Shown here piece after piece: positions 25,108 to 36,887 of a stretch of 64,000 bases of DNA. Below the pieces are notes generated by a model. It did no database searches. It was not told the DNA's origin and saw only the letters and a list, made by a program, of their open reading frames with translations. This stretch comes from Neopestalotiopsis rosae. Its lineage: Eukaryota > Ascomycota > Sordariomycetes > Amphisphaeriales > Sporocadaceae. Position 1 is the first letter of the stretch; each line of letters opens with the position of its first letter. The stretch lies in the NCBI GenBank assembly GCA_023078685.1, contig JALGAS010000012.1:434001-498000 (forward strand). Reading direction: 5' to 3'. A program made the translations under genes and the position numbers.

Positions 25108-26225
25108 TCATCTGGAGGACCCGATCCGCTCAAGGTCAGCCTGACAGGCCCTGGGCATGCCGCCGCCCCGGTGCGAGGCCGACGAGGGTGGAGAAGCTCT
25201 CGACTGTTGTTGTCGGCGACTACCACTGCCCTCTTTGTCATTGAGCAGCTGAGATTTATTGACGATCCCACTCTTTTGTTGTGAGTCATCCTCCTCGGAA
25301 CAGCACAAGCATCTGACAAGCTGAATCATGTACACGGCGCCCACGGCCGTCAGAATGTGCCACCAGCCGTGGAGCTCGAGCAGCAGTTGCCAGGGCCAGC
25401 CGATATGCTGCCTCAGGGCCCGCAGCGGCAGGCAGAGCTCGAGGTCCGCGTTCCACACGGCGAACGCGGCGGCGAGGTAGGCCGTTCCGGTCCAGAACCG
25501 GGACGCGAGCTCGGCCTGGGTTTCCCGATGTCCGGACTGCTGCTTCTGCTTGGGATAGTATATAAGCTGGAGCAGTCTCAGGCCAATCAGGGCCACCGAG
25601 GTCCCGAATGCGAACATGTGGATGACGAGATTGCTCGAGCGCACGTAGATAATCGACACGCTGGCGATGCCGAGCCATATCGCCGCGGCAATGAGTCGCG
25701 ATGGCCGCGGTGCCTGATCCCGGCAGTAGAGATGCTGCAGCATCGTCCCGGTGAGCAGTAGCATGGACAAGTCGTCGCCCAATTGCAGTCCCTGGCGGAG
25801 GGTGGCGTGGAATGCGCCAGATGCCACGCCGACGAGCAAGAGACTCCAAGAGATCGAGTCTAGACGACATGTCTTTGACGTCTCCTTGGTGGGGCATCTG
25901 GGGTATTTGAATGCAAAGTAGACTATCGTTTTGATCAAAGTACTTTCAATTTTAGCCTTGTTCCAACAACTCAATCGAAGATATCATCAACAGTCCACAG
26001 GCTTGGCGTACCGTAGGCAAGGTTAGAAAGCGTATTCACAAACTCTGCCATGAACCTTGTGACGGCGTAGTCTTCTTCGCAAAAGCTATCAAGGACGTGT
26101 CAATTCTTTGCAGAGTTCTTGTTGGTGTGTTTCCTTGTCACTTACTTTGCCGCACTCGTTGGAGGACCCCATATTCCTGTATGGGCGTAAGTATCATCCG
26201 CGAAATGACGGTTATGGTGGCCCAT
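25108..26225 (-). CDS. Alkaline ceramidase / dihydroceramidase (Ypc1/Ydc1/ACER family)
   Basis: This integral membrane amidase should release a fatty acid from phytoceramide or dihydroceramide in the ER or Golgi. Three exons, 26225-26146, 26085-26012 and 25922-25108, join in phase to give 322 residues. The first join gives GPPTSAANFCEEDYAVTRF, the second LSNLAYVYFAFKYP; the start reads MGHHNRHFADDTYAHTGIWG. Family motifs are all present: W-G-P-P-T-S and C-E-E-D-Y at the N-terminus, GAFHATLRQGLQLGDDLSML with the metal-site His and Asp, the N-A-D-L-E-L-C-like segment, and LLLELHGWWHILTAVGA with the second His pair. Several membrane helices lie between them. The tail is hydrophilic (Ser/Gln/Arg-rich). 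It is not possible to tell phytoceramidase from dihydroceramidase. Confidence 0.92.
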
Positions 26226-27057
26226 TGCGGTACTGTAAAAAACGGTGTGCTGACTAAGAAAGTAACAATAATCTCTATCAATTCGATGACAGTTCGAACA
26301 AATCGTTGTCTATAACAATGTGGCGGTACACAGTTATGGTGCTTATACATGGGCCACACTCTTTTATGATATGGCCGGCGGGACCCCGCGGAGTCCGGGT
26401 CCGGGTATCGATGCGGCGGCGACGCGCAATGCTACGCCATACTCTGCATCTAAAACGGCAGCCTGATTCGTCGATTGCGGGATTTGCAACTCTTAGGGTC
26501 ATTCAGAAGCTCGTATTGAGTTGAGTGCCTGCCCATGATGCTACAATCATGCTCGTCTGTGGTCTCGCATTGTGGCGAGTGCCCAGGCAGCACAATTCGC
26601 TCAGGCATTTCCTAGAGACGAGCACGTGTCTTTTCGGTACAAGTCTGATAACTAAAAGGTTATTGTTCACTCTAATGATGATCTTGTCTATTCATGTCAG
26701 TGTATTCATGGGTTCACTGCAAGGGGTTGAGTCAATTGTGCCAAGACTACTTGCCCAGGGTATAGTAGACCGCTCGATCTTTCTCTCCCAAGCATGCAAA
26801 AAGTCAGGCCATGAATTATGGATTCATTGGGTCACATCACAAGTCTTGTTTCAACCCAATTTGTATACCTGTTTCATGGTATCAAATGCAATTCTCCAGT
26901 TGAGAGTAATAGTCCGTATACCATCCCAATGCTGACCGATGCAATGTTTCCTTGAACTCCCCACGCTTGCTGCACATAAAGATTCATGCCTCATTAACAC
27001 GCTCTCCAACCTCTGATGATTTCTCCCTCGCTCGCTCCTTCACGCGACCAGAATCCT
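26226..27057. other. Intergenic region
   Basis: Promoter side of the ceramidase gene and 3' side of the small membrane-protein gene. No gene found; the open frame at 26525-26935 (+) has no recognisable feature. Confidence 0.55.
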
Positions 27058-27522
27058 TTAGTATCCCTTGAACAAGGCCACCAGACTCGTAGCCGCCCAG
27101 CTCAGCACCAACCAGTCCAGGACCTTGAGCAGCTCCTCGGTGCGGCGCTGCGCCTCGTTGTAGTCCTCCATCTTGGGCAGCGGCACGCGCTTGCCGCCGG
27201 CCCAGAAGCCCTGGACGTGGGTGCGGGCGAGGAAGATGACGCCGCCGACGACGGGGCTGGCGACGAGCTTGAAGAGGCCGCCGCCCGAGCCGCCCTTGAA
27301 CAGCAGGTACAGCGCCGCCAGCAGCGAGGCCGCAATGGCCAGGGCCCCCGAGGCCTGCGTCGTGCGCGTCGTGTGCAGCTGGCGCTCGGCCTCGTTGGAG
27401 TACTTTGCCAGCTTCTTGCTCGCGTCTTCGTATTTTTGCAGGTTGGTGATGGCAATGTAGGACTGCTGGGCGCCGTAGCCTGCCAGTACGGCCTGGGCGA
27501 GGTGAAGGAGTTGGAGGAACAT
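27058..27522 (-). CDS. Small fungal membrane protein of unknown function
   Basis: A single-exon gene of 154 residues, starting at an ATG that opens MFLQLLHLAQAVLAGYG. I do not recognise the family. The protein has about four hydrophobic segments: residues 1-20, ASGALAIAASLLAALYLLF (about 58-76), VASPVVGGVIFLARTHV (about 87-103) and LDWLVLSWAATSLVALF (about 134-150). Between the first two is a charged helix (KYEDASKKLAKYSNEAERQL). This suggests a small multi-pass protein of the ER or mitochondria. Strong GC3-biased codon use and the high GC content of the segment relative to its flanks support coding. The other long frames over the same stretch are shadows. Confidence 0.75.
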   Translation of the reverse strand: MFLQLLHLAQAVLAGYGAQQSYIAITNLQKYEDASKKLAKYSNEAERQLHTTRTTQASGALAIAASLLAALYLLFKGGSGGGLFKLVASPVVGGVIFLARTHVQGFWAGGKRVPLPKMEDYNEAQRRTEELLKVLDWLVLSWAATSLVALFKGY

Positions 27523-28411
27523 GGTGAGTGTCTTTGAGTTGATTATTTTTTTTGGTGAAAGACAATTCTTTCTAGATTGCCAAGGTTATGATGTTTTATT
27601 TTCACGAAAGCGATTTGGAGGATCTTCTCAGTGTTTTATATAATCTCTTGTACATGTGTAAGTGGAAAGTACGCGGTTGGCCAACTGTGACGTCATTTCA
27701 ATGTGGTGGACTAGCTTGACGCGTTCAGCCGCTGCGTTCCTGTTTTGGCGAGTGGCTTATGAGTCCATGACGCAGCGCGGGACGATAGTGTCTTGAAAAT
27801 GAGAGTATAGGCAATAGCTAGCCTACTGAAATAGGGGTTCCTTCGTCAATCATAATATAAAATTAAACACTGAAGCGGAAAGGCTGGGTTGACGGTGACG
27901 ATGGGAGTTCATGCTAGAGTAGAGAACGCCACTGATCTTGAAGAGGAGAGAATCGCCTCATAAGACTTGACATTACAGAACTCAGACTCGGTCATGAAGT
28001 CATAAAACTGTTTAAAATTTAGTGCGGATGAGATTGACCATTATCGAGCAATCTTGTCTCGCCGTTTGAATAATGATGGAAAACAGCCTCAATACTATTC
28101 TCAATGCTTTACCCGCAAAATTGGGATGTAGCCATTCGGACTATTGTATGAGATTTTATGTTATTCTGCCCCAACTTAACATTGAGGACGTCGAGCTTTG
28201 GAAGCACAAATGGGATTGATGCTCTGAGTTAAAAAAAAAAAAACCTTGGAATATGCTGAGAATTGCATATATTTTGTGGTCTAAAACAGATTCCATGAGT
28301 GTTCTGCCAAAGTATTCTACACGAATGTCATGCTTGTTATAGTATGGTCCCAATGCTTAAGTATCCCCCATTTGTGTATCACGTCCCTCTCGGTTATACT
28401 GGCGCAGCCGG
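27523..28411. other. Intergenic region
   Basis: AT-rich spacer between two minus-strand genes. No gene, repeat or RNA structure was recognised apart from a 12-nt A tract near 28232. Confidence 0.6.
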
Positions 28412-29827
28412 TTATACCAACGACGTATGCCCCTCCTCGGTACTCGCATTGACAATGAGATCGATAACATATTGCCTGACGGCATTGTCCTCCTCAAGCG
28501 CATTCGCCGCCGGGTCTGGCATATTGGTTTTATACCAGCCGGCGTCGCGGTTCCGGATGGCGTTGCCCACCCACTCGTGCAGCTCTTGTAGGCTCGGACG
28601 CTTGGCAACGATGCCGTCCTCGCAGTAGCGGACAATTTGTACGAGATCAGAGTCGAGGCTTCTATCGTCCAGTGAGGTTCGGGTTCCGCTGCAAATTACA
28701 TTCCTCATTTCCTGGAAGTCAATGGTTCGAGTCAGTGGGACCGCACTTGGGCATTATGTTGTCAAGGGTCTGTAACTTACGTTGCCTATGTGCCATATGA
28801 GTTCGCTTACATTTGACCTCCATATTGCATCGCTGTTGTTGTATTAGTCTCTGGTTGCCAAATCAATCCAATCAGATATCATGCAACTCACTTTGCTGTC
28901 TTTGTCTTTTCGATATAGCCCAGGTCTATCATTTTCATTATTGGCGATAGACGGTGCTCAAACTCCCGACAATTGGGATTAAAGTCGCCAAAGACCACTA
29001 TATTGATCAGTCAGTCAGGATTATATGCTTCAAAGCTATATAACAGATATATGTTGCCGGCAGCAAGCAGGAGAAGGAAAAGGAGAAAAGGACTCACCAT
29101 TTCCGCTATGCAAGTCTCCATTATAATGAATCATCTTTGGTATACTGTCTTGTATCTCTTCCAACTTATCCGTGCCTGCTACATGTACCCGGCTCCAGGC
29201 AATGGCGATAATTATCCGTATATCTGGACGAACAGTCAATGACCGGCCAAAGCTTGAATGTGTAGCAAAGCCAACTCACAACACATGAAAATTCTCCACA
29301 AGAGTCGATTTGGCGGCGATCGCTTCGCATCCTCGGCTTTCGACAAGAAGGATTGCAGAGTGCCATTGTCCAGCCACTCCATATAGATCCAGCCTGGCAC
29401 CGGCATCATCGGGACGTCTTTGATATCTCGGTCCAAGGGGTCGTCGCCTATTTCTAGGATCTGTACAACGTGCATGGCACCCGAGAATATCTAATTGTAC
29501 CAAGAGTAATCAGCAAAAACGCCTGTACAGGCTTGGGAAAACAAAGAAGGAATGTAAACAGCCAAGGGGACAAAAGAACCATACATTTAAAGCCTCCTTC
29601 TCCGGCAACATCATCGACCTGGCCGTCCGCAGCTCAGGCTGGGCGGGCACCTTGACGGCGACGCGGTCCGGCCGTTCAATGTGGTCGCCGCACTTTTTGA
29701 TGCGAAACACGTCGGCCTGGATGCCCGAGCCGACGTAGGACTCGAGAAAGTAGTGCCCGTCGGCGTCGAACCGCGTCTTGAGGATGCGTGCTACCTTTTC
29801 TGCGCGCAGGCTGAGTGGTGGTCCCAT
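28412..29827 (-). CDS. Protein kinase-like protein (fungal, divergent)
   Basis: Six short exons keep phase: 29827-29585, 29490-29280, 29223-29098, 28997-28892, 28832-28781 and 28711-28412 (345 residues). The fold of a kinase can be followed. It has a glycine-loop-like VGSGIQADVF (about 32-41), RVAVKVP with the ATP-binding lysine and an E in LPEKEAL. The hinge reads WIYMEWLDNGTL. The catalytic loop is MIHYNGDLHSGN and the magnesium loop is MIDLG in place of DFG. The start is the ATG opening MGPPLSLRAEKV. No substrate or pathway can be named; expanded fungal kinase-like families of this type are mostly uncharacterised. The HGD-like catalytic Asp is kept, so activity is possible. Confidence 0.82.
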
Positions 29828-29869
29828 TTTCTAGAGGCGGTGGGAGAGACGGTAATTGTTTTCATGATT

Positions 29870-30220
29870 TTACTCCATGAGGCTGCTGCAGGTGCCCACA
29901 GTGTTGATTTGACAACTTTTCCCGATAAAGTCCACCAGAATCAACAATGCAATTGGCGTCTTTATTTCTTCCATTTCCGGATGCTTTGTCACCATTTTCA
30001 AGAACTTTAGCGCAGTCATGCTCAGCGGAGCGCCAGCAAATCCAAACAGCGGAACAAAGCCGATGAATAAAGACAAAAAGTCATCCATACCATTTGATTT
30101 AATCATGTCATCTATGGTATCTATTGTGAAAAGCAAAAAATCCCAATGTTGCTGATGGGGGTATCTTTGAATGAACCAAAACCCTGGAACGCCAATCTCT
30201 CTATACCCAATGCCGCCCAT
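29870..30220 (-). CDS. Hypothetical small ORF between the kinase-like and LRR genes
   Basis: The frame from the ATG at 30220 gives 116 residues beginning MGGIGYREIGVPGFWFIQRY. It has two hydrophobic stretches (FLSLFIGFVPLFGFAG and PIALLILVDFIG) and ends only about 40 nt before the kinase-like start. It could be an independent small gene or a downstream exon of the LRR gene, whose stop lies 39 nt upstream. The composition looks protein-like, but I do not recognise any family. Confidence 0.35.
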   Translation of the reverse strand: MGGIGYREIGVPGFWFIQRYPHQQHWDFLLFTIDTIDDMIKSNGMDDFLSLFIGFVPLFGFAGAPLSMTALKFLKMVTKHPEMEEIKTPIALLILVDFIGKSCQINTVGTCSSLME

Positions 30221-30258
30221 TTCCAACTTAAGGGTTTCCTGCGCATCCCTTGGTTTCT

Positions 30259-33200
30259 CTACTTTGCGTGGGGCCTCATCCAAAGATCGTCGTTTCGTGA
30301 CCTCGCGCCTTGGTCGGCTACAGCTCTGGCCTCGTCTGTACTGCTGCCAAGGGGGGAAGGACTGGGATCTTCCTCTTCTTCAATGGTGTAGGTGCCAAGC
30401 GTGGGCTCAGAAGGCCCAAAGGCTTGACTTCCCAGCACACCTGAAAAGGCAGAATTGCTCGGAATCTCGCCAAACGTGCCTGATCTGGACAATGTGGCCT
30501 CTCGAGGCTCGCCGAAAGTGCTTGATCGAGACAACATGCCCTCATTGGAGTCGATAAAGGTGCTTGACCTAGATATCATCGTATCTCTTGCCTTGTTGCG
30601 TCCTGAAGATTTTCGAGTCAACCATGTAGGAAGGCTTGCGTCGTCCCAGGCATCTAGGCATTCCTTGTCAAATTCCAGCTCATGATTGAGTGGATTTTCC
30701 TTGTTTCTGTGCAAAATGGCCTCTGCCTTTTGCGTCTCGGAGCTCCAATGCTCCCGAAGCCAATCCAATATTCCTTCCAGACGGGCCGTGTCAGTCTTTC
30801 CAAGCGAGCCCTTGTATGGCTTTTTCAAATTCTTGATAAAAACTTGTCTCTCTTTCTCCAAAGCACTTCCTCTGTCGGCTTCGGATATCGGAAACGATAT
30901 AATCTGTTGGTTCAAGTCCAGTGCGTGCACAAGTTTGGCCAGTTGATGATGGTCAAAGTTGTTGTTTTGCATGTCAAGCATTGCTAGTCCTTTGTTTAGA
31001 GCAATTACTCTGCAAAGTTCTGTAATATCCTCCGCCGAGCCAATGTCGTGATTACGTACACGAAGCTGGCGGAGCGTCTCGTTGTTTTTCAGTCCTCCTA
31101 ACGCCCCCGAAAGCCCCCAGCCAAGATGGGCGTCCTCGAGCTTGCCGCTGTAACCAGAAAAGTCCAAGTATTGCAATGTGGAGTTTTCCTCTAGAAAAGT
31201 TGACAATAAATTCGAAGTTTGGGGGCTGGCACGTCCAGGCGGGCCAGTCCCAATAAGGCTCAAATACTCCAAAGATGTATTCTTGGCGAGTGCTTTCAGG
31301 AGCTTGTCAAAATTCGCCTCATGCTTGAACTCAATCATGTCCAGGCTCAATTTTCGTGGAGTTTCATCGCCATGAATGAGCTCAATCCAGTCAACGGAGC
31401 CGGTCTCGAGCGGGTTGCTATTTAAATGGAGATGCATGTCTCGATGACTTCCGATCCTGCAAAGAATGGCTGTGGCAACTTCTCCAGAGATGCCGCAATT
31501 GTTCAACTTCAATTGACGAAGACAGTCTGACTCTTCAAGCTCCAAGTAACGTAAGAGTCCACTGACAGTGTCAAAATTGATCTATAATTGTCAGCATGGT
31601 ATCGCGACAAGATTTGAAGTGCAGCAGGAACTTACCTTCCATCCTGACAAATTGACTTCCTCGAGTCGCCATGGGTCTGTGTAGGGAGACGAGGTCCAAG
31701 GCCGAAGAAGGGGGCCGTCTAGTGCGCCCTTGAGACAATAGGAAAGATCCAGTTTGCGTAGATTGCTAGCTTCCCGCAAAGTCTGTGCAACTCGGCTTGC
31801 AGCAAGACCGCCAAAATTGCCAGAGAGATCGAGAAATTCTAGGCTTTGACGTTGTTCATGGATCCCTTCCCAGAGAGTGACCATGGCCATCTCATCGAGT
31901 TGACATCGGGAGAAGCCTAATCCCCTCAAGGATTTGGGCTGCGACTGAAGTGTTTGACCTGGATCATGACTTGATTAGTATTTGCAAGATTACAGCAGAG
32001 CTCATGATGGCGGCACTTACATATCTCGGAGACATCAATCTGATCCAGACAATTGCCACTGAGGATAATGGACTTGCAGCGACTCTGTAATGACCGAATG
32101 AGGAGAATGATGGGAGGGATAATCTCGCAGCCCACATTTCCAGAAGACGATGTGGCCGATGTTGGAGTAGCTGGGGGCGTGGTTCTCGAAAGTACATCGC
32201 TAAAGTCAACGTGTCGAATGGACTCTGACCCTAGTAGCATAGCAACTACCTCTTGGAATAAGACCGATGATTTTTCCACAATCTCGACCTCGTCACGGGT
32301 AAGGCTACGCTTGCCTTGAAATATGTTAGTACCTACAACATGCAAGATCATACCCAGAAAACTGCTTACCTGTTCTGGAAAGCCAGACAGTAGGCTCCAT
32401 TCGGAATGCATTGTCGCCGAGGTTGGACAAGGTGGAAAAGTCCACGCCACGGAATGACAGAGACTTGAAGAAATCGTTAAAGCGCAGAGCTCTGAATACA
32501 GCCAGAAGCTGATGAGGAGTATATGTGGTGCTCTTTGGTGGTGGGAGCAGTTGAAACTCGGGAGGGTATTTGACATCACGCCAATTGACCTTCCATTCAA
32601 CTGGAGCCGAGTGGTAGCCTTCCAGGAATGCTTCAAGCGTTCTCTTGAATCCGCCATAGTCCTCGCCCGACGGCAATGGCATCTGCTGCGACTCTCCCTC
32701 AATGAGAAATGTCTCCCGTCGAGTCCAAAGAGGCCAGGCGGGCTTTAGATATGTGTCTGATTTGAACAGACGCGAAACAATACTTCTGTGATACTGACTC
32801 GAAAGCTCAAGCTTTCTCGGTCTGTCTAATGGTAGTCTGAAGGCGGCGTCAGATTTATACTAGAGACTGGAACATGGAACGTACCGAAAGATCAAGTCAA
32901 ACCTCTCATCGTTAGTATGAGCATTGACCTTTGAAAGTGTAACCAAGCCATATTGAACAACGCTGGGGTTAACCTTGTGGCCGGTAGGTGACCTTGTAAA
33001 TTGTGCTAGAAAGCAGATGTTTTTGCTAAAAGCCAAGTAAAAGCAGGAATTGTCCCTGAATCCTTTCTTGGATTCATTCGAGTTTGATCGCAGTGGTCCA
33101 TATGGCCTGCGGGGAACAACAGGGTATATGTCGAGATGAGCGCTCTGGTGTGGGTATTTCGCTTCGAGAATGCGAGCCAAATCCAATTCGAGTTCCTGGT

Positions 33201-34002
33201 CCATCGACATATGATGATCTTCTACCCATGATGCCTTTGTTCGTTGCCTGACTGCGTGCTGGATTTGCTTTAACCAATCATCTCGGTCCTCGGGAAGGGC
33301 AAAATTGAGCTCAATGTGAGCAAAATAGCCTGTGTTGGTTTGGTCTCGCCACCATATTTCCAACCCAAAACAAGGCTTCGTCCCTTCATCATTGTAAACC
33401 GTGATGACTCTATCCAAGGGAATATGGACGTCAGCTCCGACGCCAACGTCTCGAAAAGAGGCAATAGACTCAACACGAGTCAACCCGTCGCTTGCGTTGG
33501 TTGTGAAAGAGACTTGTGGAAACTGCTCTATAGCAATCTGTCGATTTTTGAACTTGTATAGTCCGGAAGTGGTCAGAACCAGATGTTCTCTCCTCGTCCT
33601 CAAGACAGAAGATTCCTCCTTTAAAGGCCCAAACTTGATAACGGTCGTTGAGTCACCAGAAATACTAGTACCTCGACTGCAACCACCCGAAGGCGTCGTC
33701 GGTCTTGTCGAGTTGGAGAGGACTTCCGCGTAATCTTCCGAGGACGCCTTGGAGGGTCGACGTCCCAGGTCCTGCCTATCTGGCTGCGGTCTGGCTTTGC
33801 GTAGGGTGGACTTGCGTCTCTCGGTACCGTGGCCCGCAATGTCGGGGTCAGAGGCATTGGAGCCATGTGACATTTGCGAGCCGATGCTGAGACTTCTGAA
33901 TACCCTCATTGGAGACTTCATGGACGAGAAGGACGACCGTCTCTGCGTCTTTGACGATCCTTTCCCGTCGATCATTTGCTGCGCCGCATTTCTGGATTCC
34001 AT
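30259..34002 (-). CDS. Large leucine-rich-repeat protein with a PH-like N-terminal region
   Basis: Five exons, 34002-32885, 32836-32370, 32314-32021, 31958-31636 and 31581-30259, join in exact phase and give 1174 residues. Introns carry clear signals (GTAAGC with TACTAACA, GTAAGT). Residues 1-115 are Ser/Arg-rich and basic. Residues about 120-300 look like a PH-type membrane or phosphoinositide module (REHLVLTTSGLYKFKNRQIA, then a strand-rich part and WLKQIQHAVRQR). Residues about 600-950 form ribonuclease-inhibitor-like LRRs, such as SLEFLDLSGNFGGLAA and LRKLDLSYCLKGAL. The C-terminal 150 residues contain repeats of an SRSSTFG-like unit and an acidic stretch. The architecture recalls fungal PH/LRR proteins related in layout to CARMIL, but function is unknown. 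Confidence 0.85.
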
Positions 34003-35499
34003 CTGGATAGTCGAGATACATTGATATGTTCAAGCCCGTGAGTGTCTCTGAAATATACGAGCAGCTGACTATGTTTCGATGCGACTGTTTGGTAACGTCC
34101 AGTAGTAGATCACCACTGCTAGTTGATAATCACAGCGGAGTGGTTACTGGTAGATGCCGGATAGATCTCCGATCGTTTCCTCCTCAATGTCGCACGACTC
34201 GGTTGCTGTGTATACGTGTGTACGATGTAGGTGGGTGACAGATGCAATGGCAACTCGGCATGCGCCCTAGGCTCCGTGTCTTAGTCCTAACCCCTGAGCG
34301 TTCCACCTAGCACCATACGCATGGCGATGCGACGACAATCGTGATTGAGATATCCAAAGTATCGGCCGCCAAATGGTAACAGAACTTTTGAGCGTTGAGT
34401 TTATTCTTGCTCTTCCTCGGCGTGTGGAATTTCCGGGCCAACACACACTCACACACCTCTACAGTGAGTGGTCGCTAAGGCACGGGAAGGTATCTCGTCA
34501 CTGGCTGTGTACGATTGGGAACCGGTTTTCTCAAGCTGAGTCTACCCAATGAAGATCGCCGCAGGGTATCTTTTGGTTCAAGGCAATCGCCCAATGAGAC
34601 AAGAGCCGCGGGCGAGACACAACGCAAAGTCGACAGGGAACTCGTCATGAAGCGGGGAGAGAAAACCGTCTTGGACTTGTTGGTGCGTGGGATGAGTTGT
34701 CGATGTTCTGTCTAGTTCTCTGCTATCAAAAAAATGCAAATCGAATAATTGTAGAAGCTATCCGAGATCCCGCATTATGGAAAATAAAGAAGCTTGCATA
34801 TGCCCCTGGAATCTCGACTGGGCAGGCAATGAAAAGCCCAATCATCTCAAGATCCAAATTGAAGAATTGCATCTCTGGCAGACAGCCGGGCGACGTCATA
34901 GACAGACCCTGGCCCGCTACTAGCTCAGGTGCTAATTCACTAATTAAACAGGTCCAGCGCACTTCGTTATCACAATTCTGGTTACGCGTCTGTCAATCTT
35001 CATCGTTGCCCATGGACGAAAAGTTTCAGCTCGCGCTCTTCACTGCTATTTTAGTGTGGATATCAGATATATAATGGAACTTGGGATCTTGGATGTGGAG
35101 TGTATGTCTTGCATTGCTATTCGCACACTAAGAAGTTCGACCTCCTTTTCCCGAAGGGCAGCGAGCGGAGCGGATCAAGGTCCCCGTCCCCCCCCCGAGC
35201 CATTCAGTTGGTAACCTCATCTTGGAGCCCTGAGTCCTGTCCCACAAATGCTGTCACGATCTACATACTCCTCTTCCCCCGGGACGAGGCCGAAGTACGA
35301 TTCATGTTGGACCTTGCTACTACGACGCAAAAGCTACGGTAATGCGAATCAGCTCGGAGCCAGTGTTTTATCGGTGTCCACGATGACGGCATCAATCTCG
35401 ATGCGTGGAATCGTTCTCGACGCTACGCCCTGGTTGTTGGGCTAGCGTAGCTAGATTAGGATAGGCATGAGTCGACATTAGAGGAAAACGCAAACGTGA

Positions 35500-35900
35500 A
35501 ATCTGTGAATACCCTCACCAAAGACACGTTGCTAATAGTGTCGCCTTGATCAATGCTTGATACTCAATACTACGGGGGTCATGTAGTGTAGTGAGTTGAA
35601 ACATTGTTTCGCTTATGTCTGGCGGATGACCATATTGGCTTGCCGTCAACTGCGACAAGCCCTGCACCTAACCGTTTTGCGCTGCCTTCCATAGAAACAA
35701 CTGCAGGACGAGTCAAAAGGATCGTGCATCATGAAAAGTTGCAGCTTTCGCAGGCACGGTAACTCACCTGACCTGCTGATTCATCACCGCAACTCGACCT
35801 GCGGCTTCAGAACCAGCAGACAAGTCAGCCACGCTGTACAATCTGGTATGGAAGTCCTAGTGGTCCGTCCATGCGAGTGTCCCCGTGTATGCACGTGGAA
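35500..35900 (-). pseudogene. Disrupted coding-like relic, family unknown
   Basis: Minus-strand frames give VADLSAGSEAAGRVAVMNQQ (about 35850-35790) and, in another frame, GAGLVAVDGKPIWSSARHKR (about 35670-35600), followed by IEYQALIKATLLATCLW in a third frame. The pieces read like protein but cannot be joined by plausible introns. I could not assign a family; an RNase H-like origin was considered and is weak. Confidence 0.25.
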
Positions 35901-36865
35901 ATTGAGTTGTCCTACCTGCTTGATACGATCAGGGGACAATTACATCCTTGCGGGAAATCCATCTTCGTGGTGATCCAGGGGACGGTGAAGAGGCGGCTGA
36001 CCCTTCACGAAGCCCGAGGGAAGTAATCACGAAATGAAGTTCAAGCTAAACTAGCTATATTGCTGCATCCTCAGATCCCGCGATGGCTCCTTTTGGATGC
36101 GGCGCAGCGACGGCAAACTTGATTTACAGCCGGATGAGCAGCATGGCAGGAATGCGCTTATTAAACAAACAATGGGCTAGTATAGCCTATGTATAAACGG
36201 AGGAATGAGAAAGCGCATCCTTACGGCAATCCAACTATCACCACATCTCATTACACGTGCTAGTCGTAGCAATTCTTCCTCGCGATACTGTAACGCGGCG
36301 TGTTGGCCGGCTCCTTGGCTCGATCAAGGTAATCACTCGTGCTAAATGTACCCAGCAAGGAGTTCTGGGCATTGATTTGAGACGAGGTCTCGCAAGTATT
36401 GGCCACTGCTGATGACTTTGACCTGTGAAAGACGAATGTCTTCATTACCAGTATCATCGGCTGGCTGTCGGCTCGCACACACGGCTAATGGCGAGCAAAA
36501 AAAGTCTCGTGTCGGCCCTCTCAGAAGGAGGAATTCGTATATTTTGCAGGCTTGGCAGTCAAGTCGTGAAGCTGGGGGACTCGCAGACCCGAGCCCGTCG
36601 AAACGCGGCGAGTTTCACATTGGCGATCGTTGGTTGAACCCCTGTTCAGATCCCTGGAGTTGGGCTGCAGGGTCGCCCCCTCTCAAAGTGCTGAGCGCTC
36701 TCCTGTTAAAGCCCCGGGCACGAGAAAAACGCCTCTCTCGAAGTGCGATATAAATCCCCACTTTTACTTTCGATCCGCTCGTGCCGATATCACGACCCTA
36801 TTGGCTTACCCATTGATTGTGTCAGCGAGCACTTATACGGCCAGCTCCCAATCAATATCATGTTC

Positions 36866-36887
36866 TTTTTTTTTTTTTTTTTTTTTT
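36866..36887. repeat. Homopolymer T tract (22 nt)
   Basis: An uninterrupted run of 22 T in non-coding DNA. It may be a transposon remnant, a promoter poly(dA:dT) tract or an assembly-sensitive site. Confidence 0.9.

Noticed and set aside
35500..35720. RNase H domain of a retroelement
   Set aside because: The glycine-rich start and the EYQALIKA-like helix recall RNase H, but the catalytic acidic residues cannot be placed and the pieces lie in different frames.
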